A stretch of DNA of 17,297 bases, taken from an uncultured Dyadobacter sp. Its GTDB lineage: Bacteria > Bacteroidota > Bacteroidia > Cytophagales > Spirosomataceae. This document shows, one piece after another, positions 1 through 7,398 of the stretch (positions within the stretch are counted from its first letter, which is position 1; every line of letters starts with the position of its first letter). The stretch is from positions 1-17,297 of the forward strand of contig CALGRQ010000429.1 of the NCBI GenBank assembly GCA_937880795.1, given 5' to 3'. The translations under genes and the position numbers were made by a program. The notes beneath the pieces are model-generated. The model ran no database searches, was not told the DNA's origin, and was given only the letters and a program-made list of their open reading frames with translations.

Positions 1-1101
1 GTTACGGGAGAAAAAACACAGCTAACCAGCGGCAAATTTGAAGTACAGAGTGTTCAGTTATCCAAGGATAAAAAAACATTTTACCTGATCACCAACGAAG
101 TACACCCAGGGGAGAAACATTTTTACAGCATGGCCGTGACCGGTGGCACCCGTACCCGCATTACGCAAGCAACCGGAGCGCACGAAGTTTCCCTATCCCC
201 CGACGAAACCAAACTGGCTATTCGGTACTCCAACAGTACCACTCCATGGGAGCTTTTTATCATGGACAACAAGCCACTGTCCAAGCCGGAGCAAATCACG
301 AAATCTACTTCCGATGAATTTTTCTCATACCCGTGGCGCGAAGCAAAGGTGGTTACGATAAAAGCAACCGACGGTGCCGATATTTATGCCCGCGTATATG
401 AACCAAAAAAATCCAATGGAAAGGCTGTTATTTTTGTGCATGGTGCCGGGTATCTGCAAAATGCACACAAGTGGTGGAGCCAGTATTTCCGTGAATATAT
501 GTTTCATAACCTGTTGACCGATATGGGCTATACGGTACTGGATATGGATTACCGAGCTAGCGCAGGCTATGGCCGCGACTGGCGCACGGGCATTTATCGT
601 TTCATGGGTGGCAAGGACCTTACTGACAATACGGATGGCGCTAAATGGCTCGTTAAAAAATATGGTATAGACGCCAAAAAGATCGGTATATATGGCGGTT
701 CGTACGGGGGCTTTATTACATTGATGGGCTTGTTTACCACGCCCGATGTTTTCAAAGCCGGAGCGGCCTTACGTCCGGTAACCGACTGGGCGGCATATAA
801 CCACGGCTATACTTCTGCCATTCTCAATGAACCACAAACGGATAGCATCGCTTACCGTAAAAGCTCCCCCATTTATCATGCAGCTGGACTGAAAAACCAT
901 CTTTTGATCTGCCATGGTATGGTGGATGTAAACGTGCATTATCAGGATGTGGTACGTTTGTCGCAGCGACTGATTGAATTGGGCAAAGACAACTGGGAGC
1001 TTGCTTCCTATCCGATGGAAGACCATGGTTTTGTGGAACCATCGTCCTGGACAGATGAATACAAACGTATTCTGAAACTGTTTGAAGAAAAACTCAAATA
1101 A
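1..1101 (+). CDS. S9 family serine peptidase (prolyl oligopeptidase / DPP-IV type), 5' truncated
   Basis: The reading frame is open from base 1, so the gene begins outside the window; 366 C-terminal residues are present. The first part (about residues 1-110) is the end of a beta-propeller-like region with short repeated strands of the kind SPDETKLAIRYS. The rest is an alpha/beta-hydrolase domain. The catalytic triad of the S9 family is visible: Ser234 in GGSYGG, Asp309 in HGMVDVNVH and His342 in EDHGF (fragment numbering). Such enzymes cleave peptides, usually after proline or in an N-terminal dipeptide mode, and in Bacteroidota they are commonly exported; the signal peptide would lie outside the window. 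An internal ATG at 130 is not the start, because the upstream codons continue the propeller in frame. The exact subfamily (DPP-IV versus acylaminoacyl peptidase) cannot be settled from this fragment. Confidence 0.92.
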   Translation, partial: VTGEKTQLTSGKFEVQSVQLSKDKKTFYLITNEVHPGEKHFYSMAVTGGTRTRITQATGAHEVSLSPDETKLAIRYSNSTTPWELFIMDNKPLSKPEQITKSTSDEFFSYPWREAKVVTIKATDGADIYARVYEPKKSNGKAVIFVHGAGYLQNAHKWWSQYFREYMFHNLLTDMGYTVLDMDYRASAGYGRDWRTGIYRFMGGKDLTDNTDGAKWLVKKYGIDAKKIGIYGGSYGGFITLMGLFTTPDVFKAGAALRPVTDWAAYNHGYTSAILNEPQTDSIAYRKSSPIYHAAGLKNHLLICHGMVDVNVHYQDVVRLSQRLIELGKDNWELASYPMEDHGFVEPSSWTDEYKRILKLFEEKLK

Positions 1102-1109
1102 AATAAAAA

Positions 1110-1143
1110 GCCACGAAGTAGTGAAGTCACACTGCTTCGTGGC
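1110..1143 (-). terminator. Intrinsic terminator between convergent genes
   Basis: A 14-bp stem (1110-1123 with 1130-1143, one G-T wobble) closes a 6-nt loop. Read on the minus strand it is followed by a U-rich run (complement of 1100-1109), so it is well placed to end the minus-strand transcript of the 1256-1684 gene. On the plus strand the hairpin is followed by A residues, so it would be a poorer terminator for the peptidase gene, though the hairpin may still protect its 3' end. Confidence 0.7.
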
Positions 1144-1255
1144 AAAAAGTCAAACTAATATATCAGCTACTAAGGCACGGAAACACTAACCTAGGTCAGA
1201 AAACGTATTAGTCACTTTGTAACTACATGGCAAAAAACTAATATCGATATAGCAC

Positions 1256-1684
1256 TTACAACAAATTCCCCAATCCAAATGCCGGGTCGATGCATTGCAT
1301 CAAATCCATACCGGACATTTCACCAGAGTCAAATTCGAAAGAATTGGTATTGGTAAAGAGGGTGCCCGAAAGCCGACCATTACCACGGTAAATAAATGAA
1401 ACAAGTGACTTAGGTTTTCCTATATTAAATACCCTGGACCCGATCTGCGGATAATCCGCAGCCAATTTATTGACAACCTCTGCTGATTCAAATTCCAAAC
1501 TCTTTAAAGTAAACCTGTTCCCGTCTCCATCCCAGTTCAGGTAAAGAAGGTATCGGGAATGTTCTACAATTTGAAAGTAAAAATTAAATCTAGGTTGCGT
1601 ATCGAAGCGCTCTGAAAGCCGAAGTTCGGTCGATGCGGGAAAGTATGTTTTTATCTCGCCTCGTAAATATTCTATCGAATCCAT
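1256..1684 (-). CDS. Hypothetical protein, 142 aa
   Basis: I do not recognise this protein. The preferred start is the ATG at 1684, giving MDSIEYLRGEIKTYF. An in-frame TTG at 1738 would add 18 residues, but it lies directly beside and upstream of a good promoter -7 element (1721-1728), so it would fall outside the transcript. The product is soluble-looking, with no signal peptide or membrane segment. It is rich in alternating hydrophobic and aromatic residues (RFNFYFQIVEHSRYLLYLNW), suggesting a beta-sheet fold, and ends in an acidic, glycine-containing tail. No catalytic motif or cysteine cluster stands out. The gene follows rlmF on the same strand with a 137-bp gap holding its own promoter and an inverted repeat, so it is probably transcribed alone. 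Function unknown. Confidence 0.7.
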   Translation of the reverse strand: MDSIEYLRGEIKTYFPASTELRLSERFDTQPRFNFYFQIVEHSRYLLYLNWDGDGNRFTLKSLEFESAEVVNKLAADYPQIGSRVFNIGKPKSLVSFIYRGNGRLSGTLFTNTNSFEFDSGEMSGMDLMQCIDPAFGLGNLL

Positions 1685-1720
1685 ATTTTTTGAATAACGT
1701 TGTCTGGTTAGGAATGTAAA

Positions 1721-1751
1721 CAAATATACCCTCCCCAATACGGAATTTCAA
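1721..1751 (-). promoter_or_regulatory. Bacteroidota-type promoter of the hypothetical gene
   Basis: On the minus strand a -33 type TTG (1751-1749) is followed after 20 bp by TATATTTG (1728-1721), an exact match to the TAnnTTTG -7 element of Bacteroidota primary sigma promoters. The predicted transcript begins a few bases downstream and leaves a leader of roughly 30 nt before the ATG at 1684. The -33 element lies inside the left arm of an inverted repeat. Confidence 0.65.
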
Positions 1752-1787
1752 TGATCCGAAGTCATCAGAGCACATTTCATTGAAATT
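1744..1787. repeat. Perfect inverted repeat overlapping a promoter
   Basis: Arms AATTTCAATGA (1744-1754) and TCATTGAAATT (1777-1787) are perfect complements, separated by 22 nt. The left arm covers the -33 element of the downstream promoter. This layout suits a protein-binding operator. On the plus strand the right arm runs into five T residues and would look like a terminator, but no plus-strand gene lies upstream that would need it. Confidence 0.55.
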
Positions 1788-1821
1788 TTTATCATTATTC
1801 TATAAATAATTACGCCTTGTT

Positions 1822-2769
1822 TTACATGGGTCCATTTCCGGCGGAATGTTCTAAGAAAGTCCAGGCCAGCATGCGGCTCACCTTTTGCCCCTGAGACATT
1901 TCTACGGTTTTGACATCTGCCGCTCCATGCTTTTTCAGCTGCTGATATAGGGCTGGCAAGGTCGTTTTCTTAGACACCAAAGTCGTAAACCATCGGCACT
2001 GCTTTCCAAACACCTTACTTTGCTCAATCATTTTCAGGATAAAGGCTTGCTCTCCACCCGGATACCATAATTCAGCCTGCTGTCCACCAAAATTGAGTAC
2101 TTTATTTTGCTGTGGCTTCCCCTTCCCCAAATTTTTCCATTTGCGTTGAGTACCTTGTGTAGCTTCTGCCAAGGAAGCATGAAACGGAGGATTGCACATC
2201 GTAAAATCGAAGCGATCAGTTTCCGTAAAAACACCTTTGAAAATATCTGAGGACGACTTTTGTAATCTTAATTCTATATCTGATTTCTGATCGAAGTTGG
2301 CCTTCACGATCGTTTGCGCCGTTTCCAAAGCTTTTGTATCGACATCGGTTCCTACAAAATGCCATCCATAACTTTGGCGACCAATGATCGGGTATACACA
2401 ATTTGCGCCAACGCCAACGTCCATTCCTCTTACCGCCCCGCCTGTGGGCACTTTGCCATTTACAGCCAGAAGGTCAGCTATATAATGAATATAATCGGCT
2501 CGTCCCGGAATGGGCGGGCACAAATAACCGGTAGGAATGTCCCAATATTTGATCTTGTAAAAATGGGCCAAAATGGCTCGATTCAGCATTTTTACAGCAA
2601 GCGGATTGGCAAAATCAACCGATTCATTTCCATAGGCATTGATCTGCACAAATGGGCGAAGATCCGCACATGCTTTGATCAAGGCTTTAAAATCATACTG
2701 AGCCCTATGCGGATTTCTGGGATGGAGATTGGTTTTTTCGGGCTGTTCTGACTTGTTTTTTGCGTTCAT
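1822..2769 (-). CDS. rlmF: 23S rRNA (adenine(1618)-N(6))-methyltransferase RlmF
   Basis: RlmF uses S-adenosylmethionine to methylate N6 of A1618 (E. coli numbering) in 23S rRNA. The 315-aa product matches the family length (about 310 aa) and shows its hallmarks: an N-terminal NPHRAQYDFKAL, then DFANPLAVKMLNRA and YWDIPTGYLCPPIPGRADYI, the SAM-binding segment MDVGVGANCVYP from residue 116, and the N6-adenine methyltransferase catalytic motif NPPF at 193-196. The ATG at 2769 is chosen over an in-frame TTG at 2799: the ten extra residues are hydrophobic and unlike the family. It lies 42 bp after the DUF2461 stop with no terminator or promoter visible between, so the two are probably co-transcribed. 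The enzyme is cytoplasmic and housekeeping. Confidence 0.93.
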   Translation of the reverse strand: MNAKNKSEQPEKTNLHPRNPHRAQYDFKALIKACADLRPFVQINAYGNESVDFANPLAVKMLNRAILAHFYKIKYWDIPTGYLCPPIPGRADYIHYIADLLAVNGKVPTGGAVRGMDVGVGANCVYPIIGRQSYGWHFVGTDVDTKALETAQTIVKANFDQKSDIELRLQKSSSDIFKGVFTETDRFDFTMCNPPFHASLAEATQGTQRKWKNLGKGKPQQNKVLNFGGQQAELWYPGGEQAFILKMIEQSKVFGKQCRWFTTLVSKKTTLPALYQQLKKHGAADVKTVEMSQGQKVSRMLAWTFLEHSAGNGPM

Positions 2770-2811
2770 GGAGAATGATATTAAGTAATAGCGTACCAAT
2801 TACATATAGCT

Positions 2812-3504
2812 CTAGATTTCCAACCCGTCGCCATTTGTGGTTAAAACCATACTCATATAATCAAAGAACGGTCTCATATTTTTAAACGTTTGGTTTACCA
2901 ATTGCACGAAGGCCGAGCTGGTAACCTCCTCATCGGAAAAGTGGCGGATCAATAGAAATTGCTTGAAGCGCAACAGATCTATTGCCTCATCATTTGCCTC
3001 AAATCCTTTTGGTGTTGTTTTCAGTTGTTCCCCTTCTAATACACCAAATGATTGCTTAAAGGTTTCGTCCTGAATGATCGCCCGAAGCGGAGCGGAATCA
3101 AAACTGATATCATCCCGAATCAACTTCAAATCGGCAGGATTGGGCGCAAAAAATCCTCCTGCCACAAAACTGTTACCTGGCTCTATATGGAAATAGTACC
3201 CCCCACGCAGTTGCTTCGTTGCCCGAGAAAACCGTCCACTCCAGTTGTGTTTGTATGGAATCTTGTCCTTAGAAAAACGTGTATCCCGGTAAATACGATG
3301 AAGACTTTTTTTACCGGATGGTGTTTCGATCAGATCGTGCACATTCATTTCATTCAACAATGCTTGTGCAAATTTTTCGATATAGGATTGCTCCTTCAAA
3401 AACACCTCTTTGTGCTCGTTAAACCATTCCCGGTTATTGTTTTGCCTCAATAATCTTAAAAAATTCAGGCTCGATGCCGGAATCGTTACTTCCATTTTAG
3501 TCAT
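2812..3504 (-). CDS. DUF2461 domain-containing protein
   Basis: The 230-aa product spans the DUF2461 (TIGR02453) family end to end. Recognisable family features are the N-terminal LNFLRLLRQNNNREWFNEHK, the central segment HRIYRDTRFSKDKIPYKHNW and the glycine-rich GGYYFHIEPGNSFVAGGFF. The molecular function of the family is unknown; the product is expected to be soluble and cytoplasmic. The frame stays open upstream to 3687, but those 61 extra codons encode an atypical sequence over a hairpin-rich stretch and are rejected. Start candidates are ATG 3504 and ATG 3495; a TAACTTTG element at 3508-3515 (no clear -33 partner) would favour 3495 if it is the real promoter. Probably heads an operon with rlmF. 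Confidence 0.85.
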   Translation of the reverse strand: MTKMEVTIPASSLNFLRLLRQNNNREWFNEHKEVFLKEQSYIEKFAQALLNEMNVHDLIETPSGKKSLHRIYRDTRFSKDKIPYKHNWSGRFSRATKQLRGGYYFHIEPGNSFVAGGFFAPNPADLKLIRDDISFDSAPLRAIIQDETFKQSFGVLEGEQLKTTPKGFEANDEAIDLLRFKQFLLIRHFSDEEVTSSAFVQLVNQTFKNMRPFFDYMSMVLTTNGDGLEI

Positions 3505-3544
3505 GTACAAAGTTACTGATTTCAGACCAACTTTAATATAGGCT

Positions 3545-3620
3545 CCCTGATAACGGGGACATACGGCCGCTCTTGCTGTGGATTTACATCCGCATGACCC
3601 CAGGTTCCAGCTACTCCTCA
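3545..3620 (-). other. Candidate structured RNA or structured leader
   Basis: In the 277-bp gap 3505-3781, bases 3541-3623 are about 58% G+C while the remainder is clearly AT-rich. The main hairpin pairs 3590-3601 with 3555-3566: on the minus strand GGGGTCATGCGG pairs with CCGTATGTCCCC, with one T-T mismatch and one G-T wobble, around a 23-nt loop. On the plus strand the wobble becomes an A-C mismatch, so the minus strand folds better, the same strand as DUF2461. It could be a cis-regulatory leader, an independent small RNA, or a relic of a mobile element. It matches no riboswitch class that I can recall. The rest of the gap shows no gene. Confidence 0.35.
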
Positions 3621-3781
3621 CAGATTTTTTGCCAATGACTTCAATATAAATGTTACTTATCGAATATTTAGAACTATATACGTACATAATACCTCATAAT
3701 CAATGTTTTACGATTTCAATAGGTATGATTTTTGATGTAACCATATCACTTCTCAATGTATGATCCGTAACCTACTCAACT

Positions 3782-4255
3782 ATGGAAAACTTACCTGCTT
3801 TTGTATCCGGCATTGTCCGATTATGGAATTTGAACCAATATCGGAGTGATTTATACCAACAAGCGATGACATTGGAAAATGTTGGTTCACTTCGCCGCAT
3901 TTGTAGCCATGGCTACATCAGTTCTCTACTATTTAAAAAAGAAATTCAATGGGTTTATGATGGTTTGAAGTGCTCGCTCATGGATGGTGACATCAGTAAA
4001 AACCAACCCCTTCGCGAAAAGCCCCAAGGAATTTCGGAACGTACAGATAAATTATCGCTGGCTGGTATATTACGGAGGCAGGAACAAAAAACTATTAGAA
4101 TTTACCATAAACTTATGTCCGCCGTGCCTCTGTCTAAGGACATTTCTGAAATACTTGCGGATCATTTGTATAAATTGAAAGATATTGACATCCAACTCAA
4201 TAAAGAGTTAAGGGACAGCTACGAAAATCAACATAACTTCCACCATATAGATTGA
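3782..4255 (+). CDS. Small helical protein resembling DUF2383 / PA2169-type four-helix bundle
   Basis: The 157-aa product starts at ATG 3782 and has no signal peptide or membrane segment. It appears almost wholly helical: VSGIVRLWNLNQYRSDLYQQ (about 8-27), a second helix LRRICSHGYISSLLFKKEIQ (37-56), a linker with KPQGI, then ILRRQEQKTIRIYHKL and a C-terminal helix around DHLYKLKDIDIQLNKEL. The order and spacing resemble DUF2383 four-helix-bundle proteins, often linked to stress responses, but identity to the family as I remember it is low, so this is a tentative assignment. It stands alone: the DUF2461 gene is divergent and the strong terminator at 4276-4303 separates it from the histidine kinase. 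No exact Bacteroidota promoter was found in front of it. Confidence 0.7.
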   Translation: MENLPAFVSGIVRLWNLNQYRSDLYQQAMTLENVGSLRRICSHGYISSLLFKKEIQWVYDGLKCSLMDGDISKNQPLREKPQGISERTDKLSLAGILRRQEQKTIRIYHKLMSAVPLSKDISEILADHLYKLKDIDIQLNKELRDSYENQHNFHHID

Positions 4256-4275
4256 TTTTGTGATTAAAATTATTG

Positions 4276-4303
4276 AAAAGGGGCCATATAACGGGCCCTT
4301 TTT
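4276..4303 (+). terminator. Intrinsic terminator after the DUF2383-like gene
   Basis: A 10-bp stem (4276-4285 with 4294-4303, one G-T wobble) has a GGGCC/GGCCC core, an 8-nt loop and a U-run on the 3' side. It begins 21 bp after the stop codon at 4255. It argues that the downstream histidine kinase has its own promoter. Confidence 0.8.
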
Positions 4304-4588
4304 CGGTTTTACAGACATCGTTGCTGAGAATTATTAGAAAAAAAACGCACTCAAAAATCTTTCAATATATAGAAGCCTCTCTTTTTAGATTTCTTCCTCA
4401 ACCACCATTTATCGTATTATTTTTACGATTTGTTATTGCCAATCATAGTTTTTCATATATTTAGAAACGGTCAAATAAAATGGATTTATACCGATCAAAT
4501 TCTAGATAACTGGTCTGATGCAGGGGTAAGGTCATTCATCCGTCATGTAATATAACCTGTTGATTAACATTCATTGACTTCGGAATCC
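4304..4588 (+). other. Non-coding gap before the histidine kinase
   Basis: This AT-rich stretch of 285 bp holds no credible gene; a 63-codon open frame here overlaps the terminator and looks random. A small palindrome (ATCGTA 4411-4416 with TACGAT 4424-4429) is present. TATATTTA near 4453-4460, preceded by TTG after about 17 bp, resembles a degraded TAnnTTTG promoter and would give a leader of roughly 120 nt for the kinase. This is weak evidence. Confidence 0.3.
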
Positions 4589-7396
4589 ATGGGCGAACCC
4601 TCAAAAGACTCCAAACGTATCGTAAATCCAAATTCTGCATTGCAGGCCGCCGGTATGGGGGTCTGGAAAATGGACCTACCATCTAAGACATTTTTCTGGG
4701 ATCAGCAATGCGCTAAACTTTTTCGGATCCAGTTATCACCTGCCACTACCTTATACGATTTTCTCTCCGTTGTCCACAAAGAGGATGTAGAGTCTGTGAG
4801 CGATGCCTTTGACGCCATTTTTGAAACCCAAGAAGATTCTCCGTTTGATGTAACATTCAGGTTCCATACCCACCTACCAACGGCACGATGGATCAGATTG
4901 ATTGGCAGCACGGGTAGAAATGAAATAGGTGCCATTACTTTTGTAGAAGGAGTAGCGCAGGATATAACCACGGAAAAACACAAGCAAAACCGGGCCGAAA
5001 CCAATGAACAAAAACTAGATCGTCTTATCCAACGGGCACCATTTGCGATTGCCGTTTATGAAACGAAGGACCTTGTGGTAGATATTGTAAATCCCGCAAT
5101 GCTGAAAGCATGGGGTAAAGAATCCGATATATTGGGCATGCCATTGAAAGATGTTTTTGCCGATGTGGATGACAACCCTCTTCTCGATCTCCTTCATGAA
5201 GTATTTGAATCAGGAATTCCCTATTCCGCCTCAGAACGGGAAGTGAAGGTTTACAAAAATAGTGGAGTTGTCACGCACTGGTTCAACCTTACTTTTGAAC
5301 CTTTGATGGACAATGATGGAAAAGTATATGCCATCCTGAACATGGCAGCGGATGTTACCGAAAAAGTTAAATCAAGAAAGAGCCTTGAAGCACATCAGCA
5401 GCAGCTGTTAGCTTCCTTTGAAGAGGCCCCTGTCGGCATTGCCATGTTAAGCGCCAATGGGCTGGTATTTGAAATGGCTAATCATTTCTGCCTTAAACTT
5501 ATTGGAAGAACTGCGGAACAAGTCATTGGCAAATCTATGGAAGAAGCCATGCCAGAACTCAAAGGGCAAGGTTTCGATATACTTTTTGCCGAAGTTATTA
5601 AAACTGGCACCCCCTTTATAGCCCCGGAAGTATCTGCATTTGTATTACGTAATAACAACCTTGAGCAAATTTATGTGGCTATAAACTTTCAGCCACAGTA
5701 TGATTTGAACGGAGAGGTGGTTCGTATATTGGTGGTAGCGAATGACATTACCCAACAAGTTGCCGCCCGTAAAATAGTTGAACAAAGTGAACAAAAACTA
5801 CGGACTGTCATTTCTTCGGCCCCTGCGGCCATGGCGCTTTTTGTAGGCCCAGACCTTCGCATTGATTTATTCAATTCGGCATTCCAAGATCTGACCGGAA
5901 AAGATCAGGATATCACCGGGTTGAAGCTTCGGGAATTAATGCCTGAGTTGATCAATCAACCCTATATGAAAATTATGGAGGAGGTCTTCTCAACCGGCAA
6001 ACTACACCAAAGTTATGGAGCACCTGCTTTCATTGAAAGCAAAGGGCAAACAAAGTACGGTTACTACAATTTTAGCAATACTCCCTTAAAGGACGACAAT
6101 GGCAATGTGTATGCAGTACTTTCTATCACTATTGATGTGACAGAGGAAATTGTAGCCAAACAAAAAATTGCAGAGGCCGAGGAGTATTTAAGAGGTGCTG
6201 TGGAACTGGCTCAAATGGCCACATGGAGCTTCGATGTAAAACAAAAGTCCGTTGTTTTATCCGATCGCTTAAGAGACTGGCTAGGACTCGAAGACGAACC
6301 CGTAGACCCATTAGACCTTTATCTTCAGTTGCCAACAAAGTACCAACATCTTGTTAGAAAGGCACTGAAAGCAGTCTTAAAAGAAGGATCAACCGGTTTA
6401 TACCAGTTCGAACATCCTCTCATTAATAAAAAAACCGGGCAAGCGCGTATTATACATGCACAAGCGAGGGTTATATCCAACCCGGACGGATCTCCTAATT
6501 TATTAATTGGAAGCGCATTGGATGTAACTGAACACCGTCAGCTACAATTTAATCTCGAACGCCAGGTGAAGGAACGCACCGAAGAGTTGCTGGCATCCAA
6601 TAAAGAATTGGCCGCGAGTAACAACGATCTTGCGATGGTCAACAACCTGCTCACGCGTTCTAATCAGAATCTTGAACAGTTTGCCTATATAGCCAGCCAT
6701 GATCTACAAGAACCATTGCGAAAGATACGGCAATTTGGCGATTTGCTTCGACAAGAGCTTAATGACACTTCTAACCTGTCTTCATTGTATATAGAGCGGA
6801 TGCAATCAGCCGCTACAAGGATGTCTAAACTCATTAAAGACCTTCTTGCATTTGCACGAATTTCTTCAAATAACGATGAAACAAAAGTGGTTAAGCTTGA
6901 CGATGTTATTATGCAGGTACTGAATGACTTAGAGCTCAGCATACAAGAAACCAATGCCTCGATTGAATTAAATCCGATGCCAACAATCCGTGGCGATAAA
7001 GGACAACTCGGGCAGTTATTTATGAATCTGATTAGCAATGCCATCAAATTTCACCGACCGGGAGTCTCACCCCATATCGTTATAAGTGCATCGGTCGTAG
7101 AACGCATTGCGCTACCTGCTCGTATTAGTCCCACACTATCCGTACCGGAATACCATCTTATTGAAGTGATAGATAATGGAATCGGATTTGATGAAAAATA
7201 TACAGAGCGGATTTTTCAGGTTTTTCAACGTTTACATGGTAAAAGTGAATTTTCAGGTACCGGTATAGGTTTGGCTATCTGCGAAAAAGTGGTGGTGCAC
7301 CATGGTGGAGCTATTTCCGCCAAAAGTGTGGAAGGTGAAGGCTCAACATTTCAGGTATATTTCCCGATTTTACCAACTCAGCATCCCACTCCTTAA
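4589..7396 (+). CDS. Soluble multi-PAS sensor histidine kinase (orphan)
   Basis: A cytoplasmic sensor kinase of 935 aa with no membrane segment. Five PAS-like modules can be seen at about residues 15-125, 138-260, 268-390, 398-525 and 530-655; several end in the PAC-type pattern D(I/V)T(E/Q), such as DVTEKV and DVTEEI. A charged coiled-coil stretch (ERQVKERTEELLASNKEL) leads to the HisKA domain with the phospho-acceptor His704 in SHDLQEPLRKI, a form shared with phytochrome-like kinases. The ATPase domain carries the N box NLISNAIKF (about 813), G1 box DNGIGF, F box IFQVFQRLH and G2 box GTGIGL (about 890). The core motifs are all intact, so the kinase should be active. ATG 4589 is preferred; an in-frame TTG at 4574 would add five residues. 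No response regulator is adjacent. Its stop lies 2 bp from that of the convergent DUF5683 gene. Confidence 0.92.
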   Translation: MGEPSKDSKRIVNPNSALQAAGMGVWKMDLPSKTFFWDQQCAKLFRIQLSPATTLYDFLSVVHKEDVESVSDAFDAIFETQEDSPFDVTFRFHTHLPTARWIRLIGSTGRNEIGAITFVEGVAQDITTEKHKQNRAETNEQKLDRLIQRAPFAIAVYETKDLVVDIVNPAMLKAWGKESDILGMPLKDVFADVDDNPLLDLLHEVFESGIPYSASEREVKVYKNSGVVTHWFNLTFEPLMDNDGKVYAILNMAADVTEKVKSRKSLEAHQQQLLASFEEAPVGIAMLSANGLVFEMANHFCLKLIGRTAEQVIGKSMEEAMPELKGQGFDILFAEVIKTGTPFIAPEVSAFVLRNNNLEQIYVAINFQPQYDLNGEVVRILVVANDITQQVAARKIVEQSEQKLRTVISSAPAAMALFVGPDLRIDLFNSAFQDLTGKDQDITGLKLRELMPELINQPYMKIMEEVFSTGKLHQSYGAPAFIESKGQTKYGYYNFSNTPLKDDNGNVYAVLSITIDVTEEIVAKQKIAEAEEYLRGAVELAQMATWSFDVKQKSVVLSDRLRDWLGLEDEPVDPLDLYLQLPTKYQHLVRKALKAVLKEGSTGLYQFEHPLINKKTGQARIIHAQARVISNPDGSPNLLIGSALDVTEHRQLQFNLERQVKERTEELLASNKELAASNNDLAMVNNLLTRSNQNLEQFAYIASHDLQEPLRKIRQFGDLLRQELNDTSNLSSLYIERMQSAATRMSKLIKDLLAFARISSNNDETKVVKLDDVIMQVLNDLELSIQETNASIELNPMPTIRGDKGQLGQLFMNLISNAIKFHRPGVSPHIVISASVVERIALPARISPTLSVPEYHLIEVIDNGIGFDEKYTERIFQVFQRLHGKSEFSGTGIGLAICEKVVVHHGGAISAKSVEGEGSTFQVYFPILPTQHPTP

Positions 7397-7398
7397 AC

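Noticed and set aside
130..1101. ATG at 130 as the start of a complete 323-aa hydrolase
   Set aside because: The frame is open to base 1 and the preceding codons continue the beta-propeller sequence, so the gene is truncated by the window edge.
2314..2751. 145-codon plus-strand open frame
   Set aside because: Antisense to the SAM-binding and N-terminal part of rlmF, with no protein-like features.
3599..3623. Resemblance of the plus-strand GGTTCCAGCTAC to part of a preQ1-I riboswitch
   Set aside because: The required five-pair P1 stem and the A-rich tail are absent, and the gene downstream on that strand has no link to queuosine.
3541..3623. tRNA, SRP RNA or tmRNA in the G+C-rich island
   Set aside because: No cloverleaf with a T-arm, no conserved SRP core and no tmRNA ends could be found on either strand.
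3505..3687. N-terminal extension of the DUF2461 gene by 61 codons
   Set aside because: The extra sequence is atypical for a protein, DUF2461 members start near the LNFL motif, and the stretch folds strongly as nucleic acid.
4273..4464. 63-codon plus-strand open frame
   Set aside because: It begins inside the terminator hairpin at 4276-4303, has no promoter and the product looks like random AT-rich translation.
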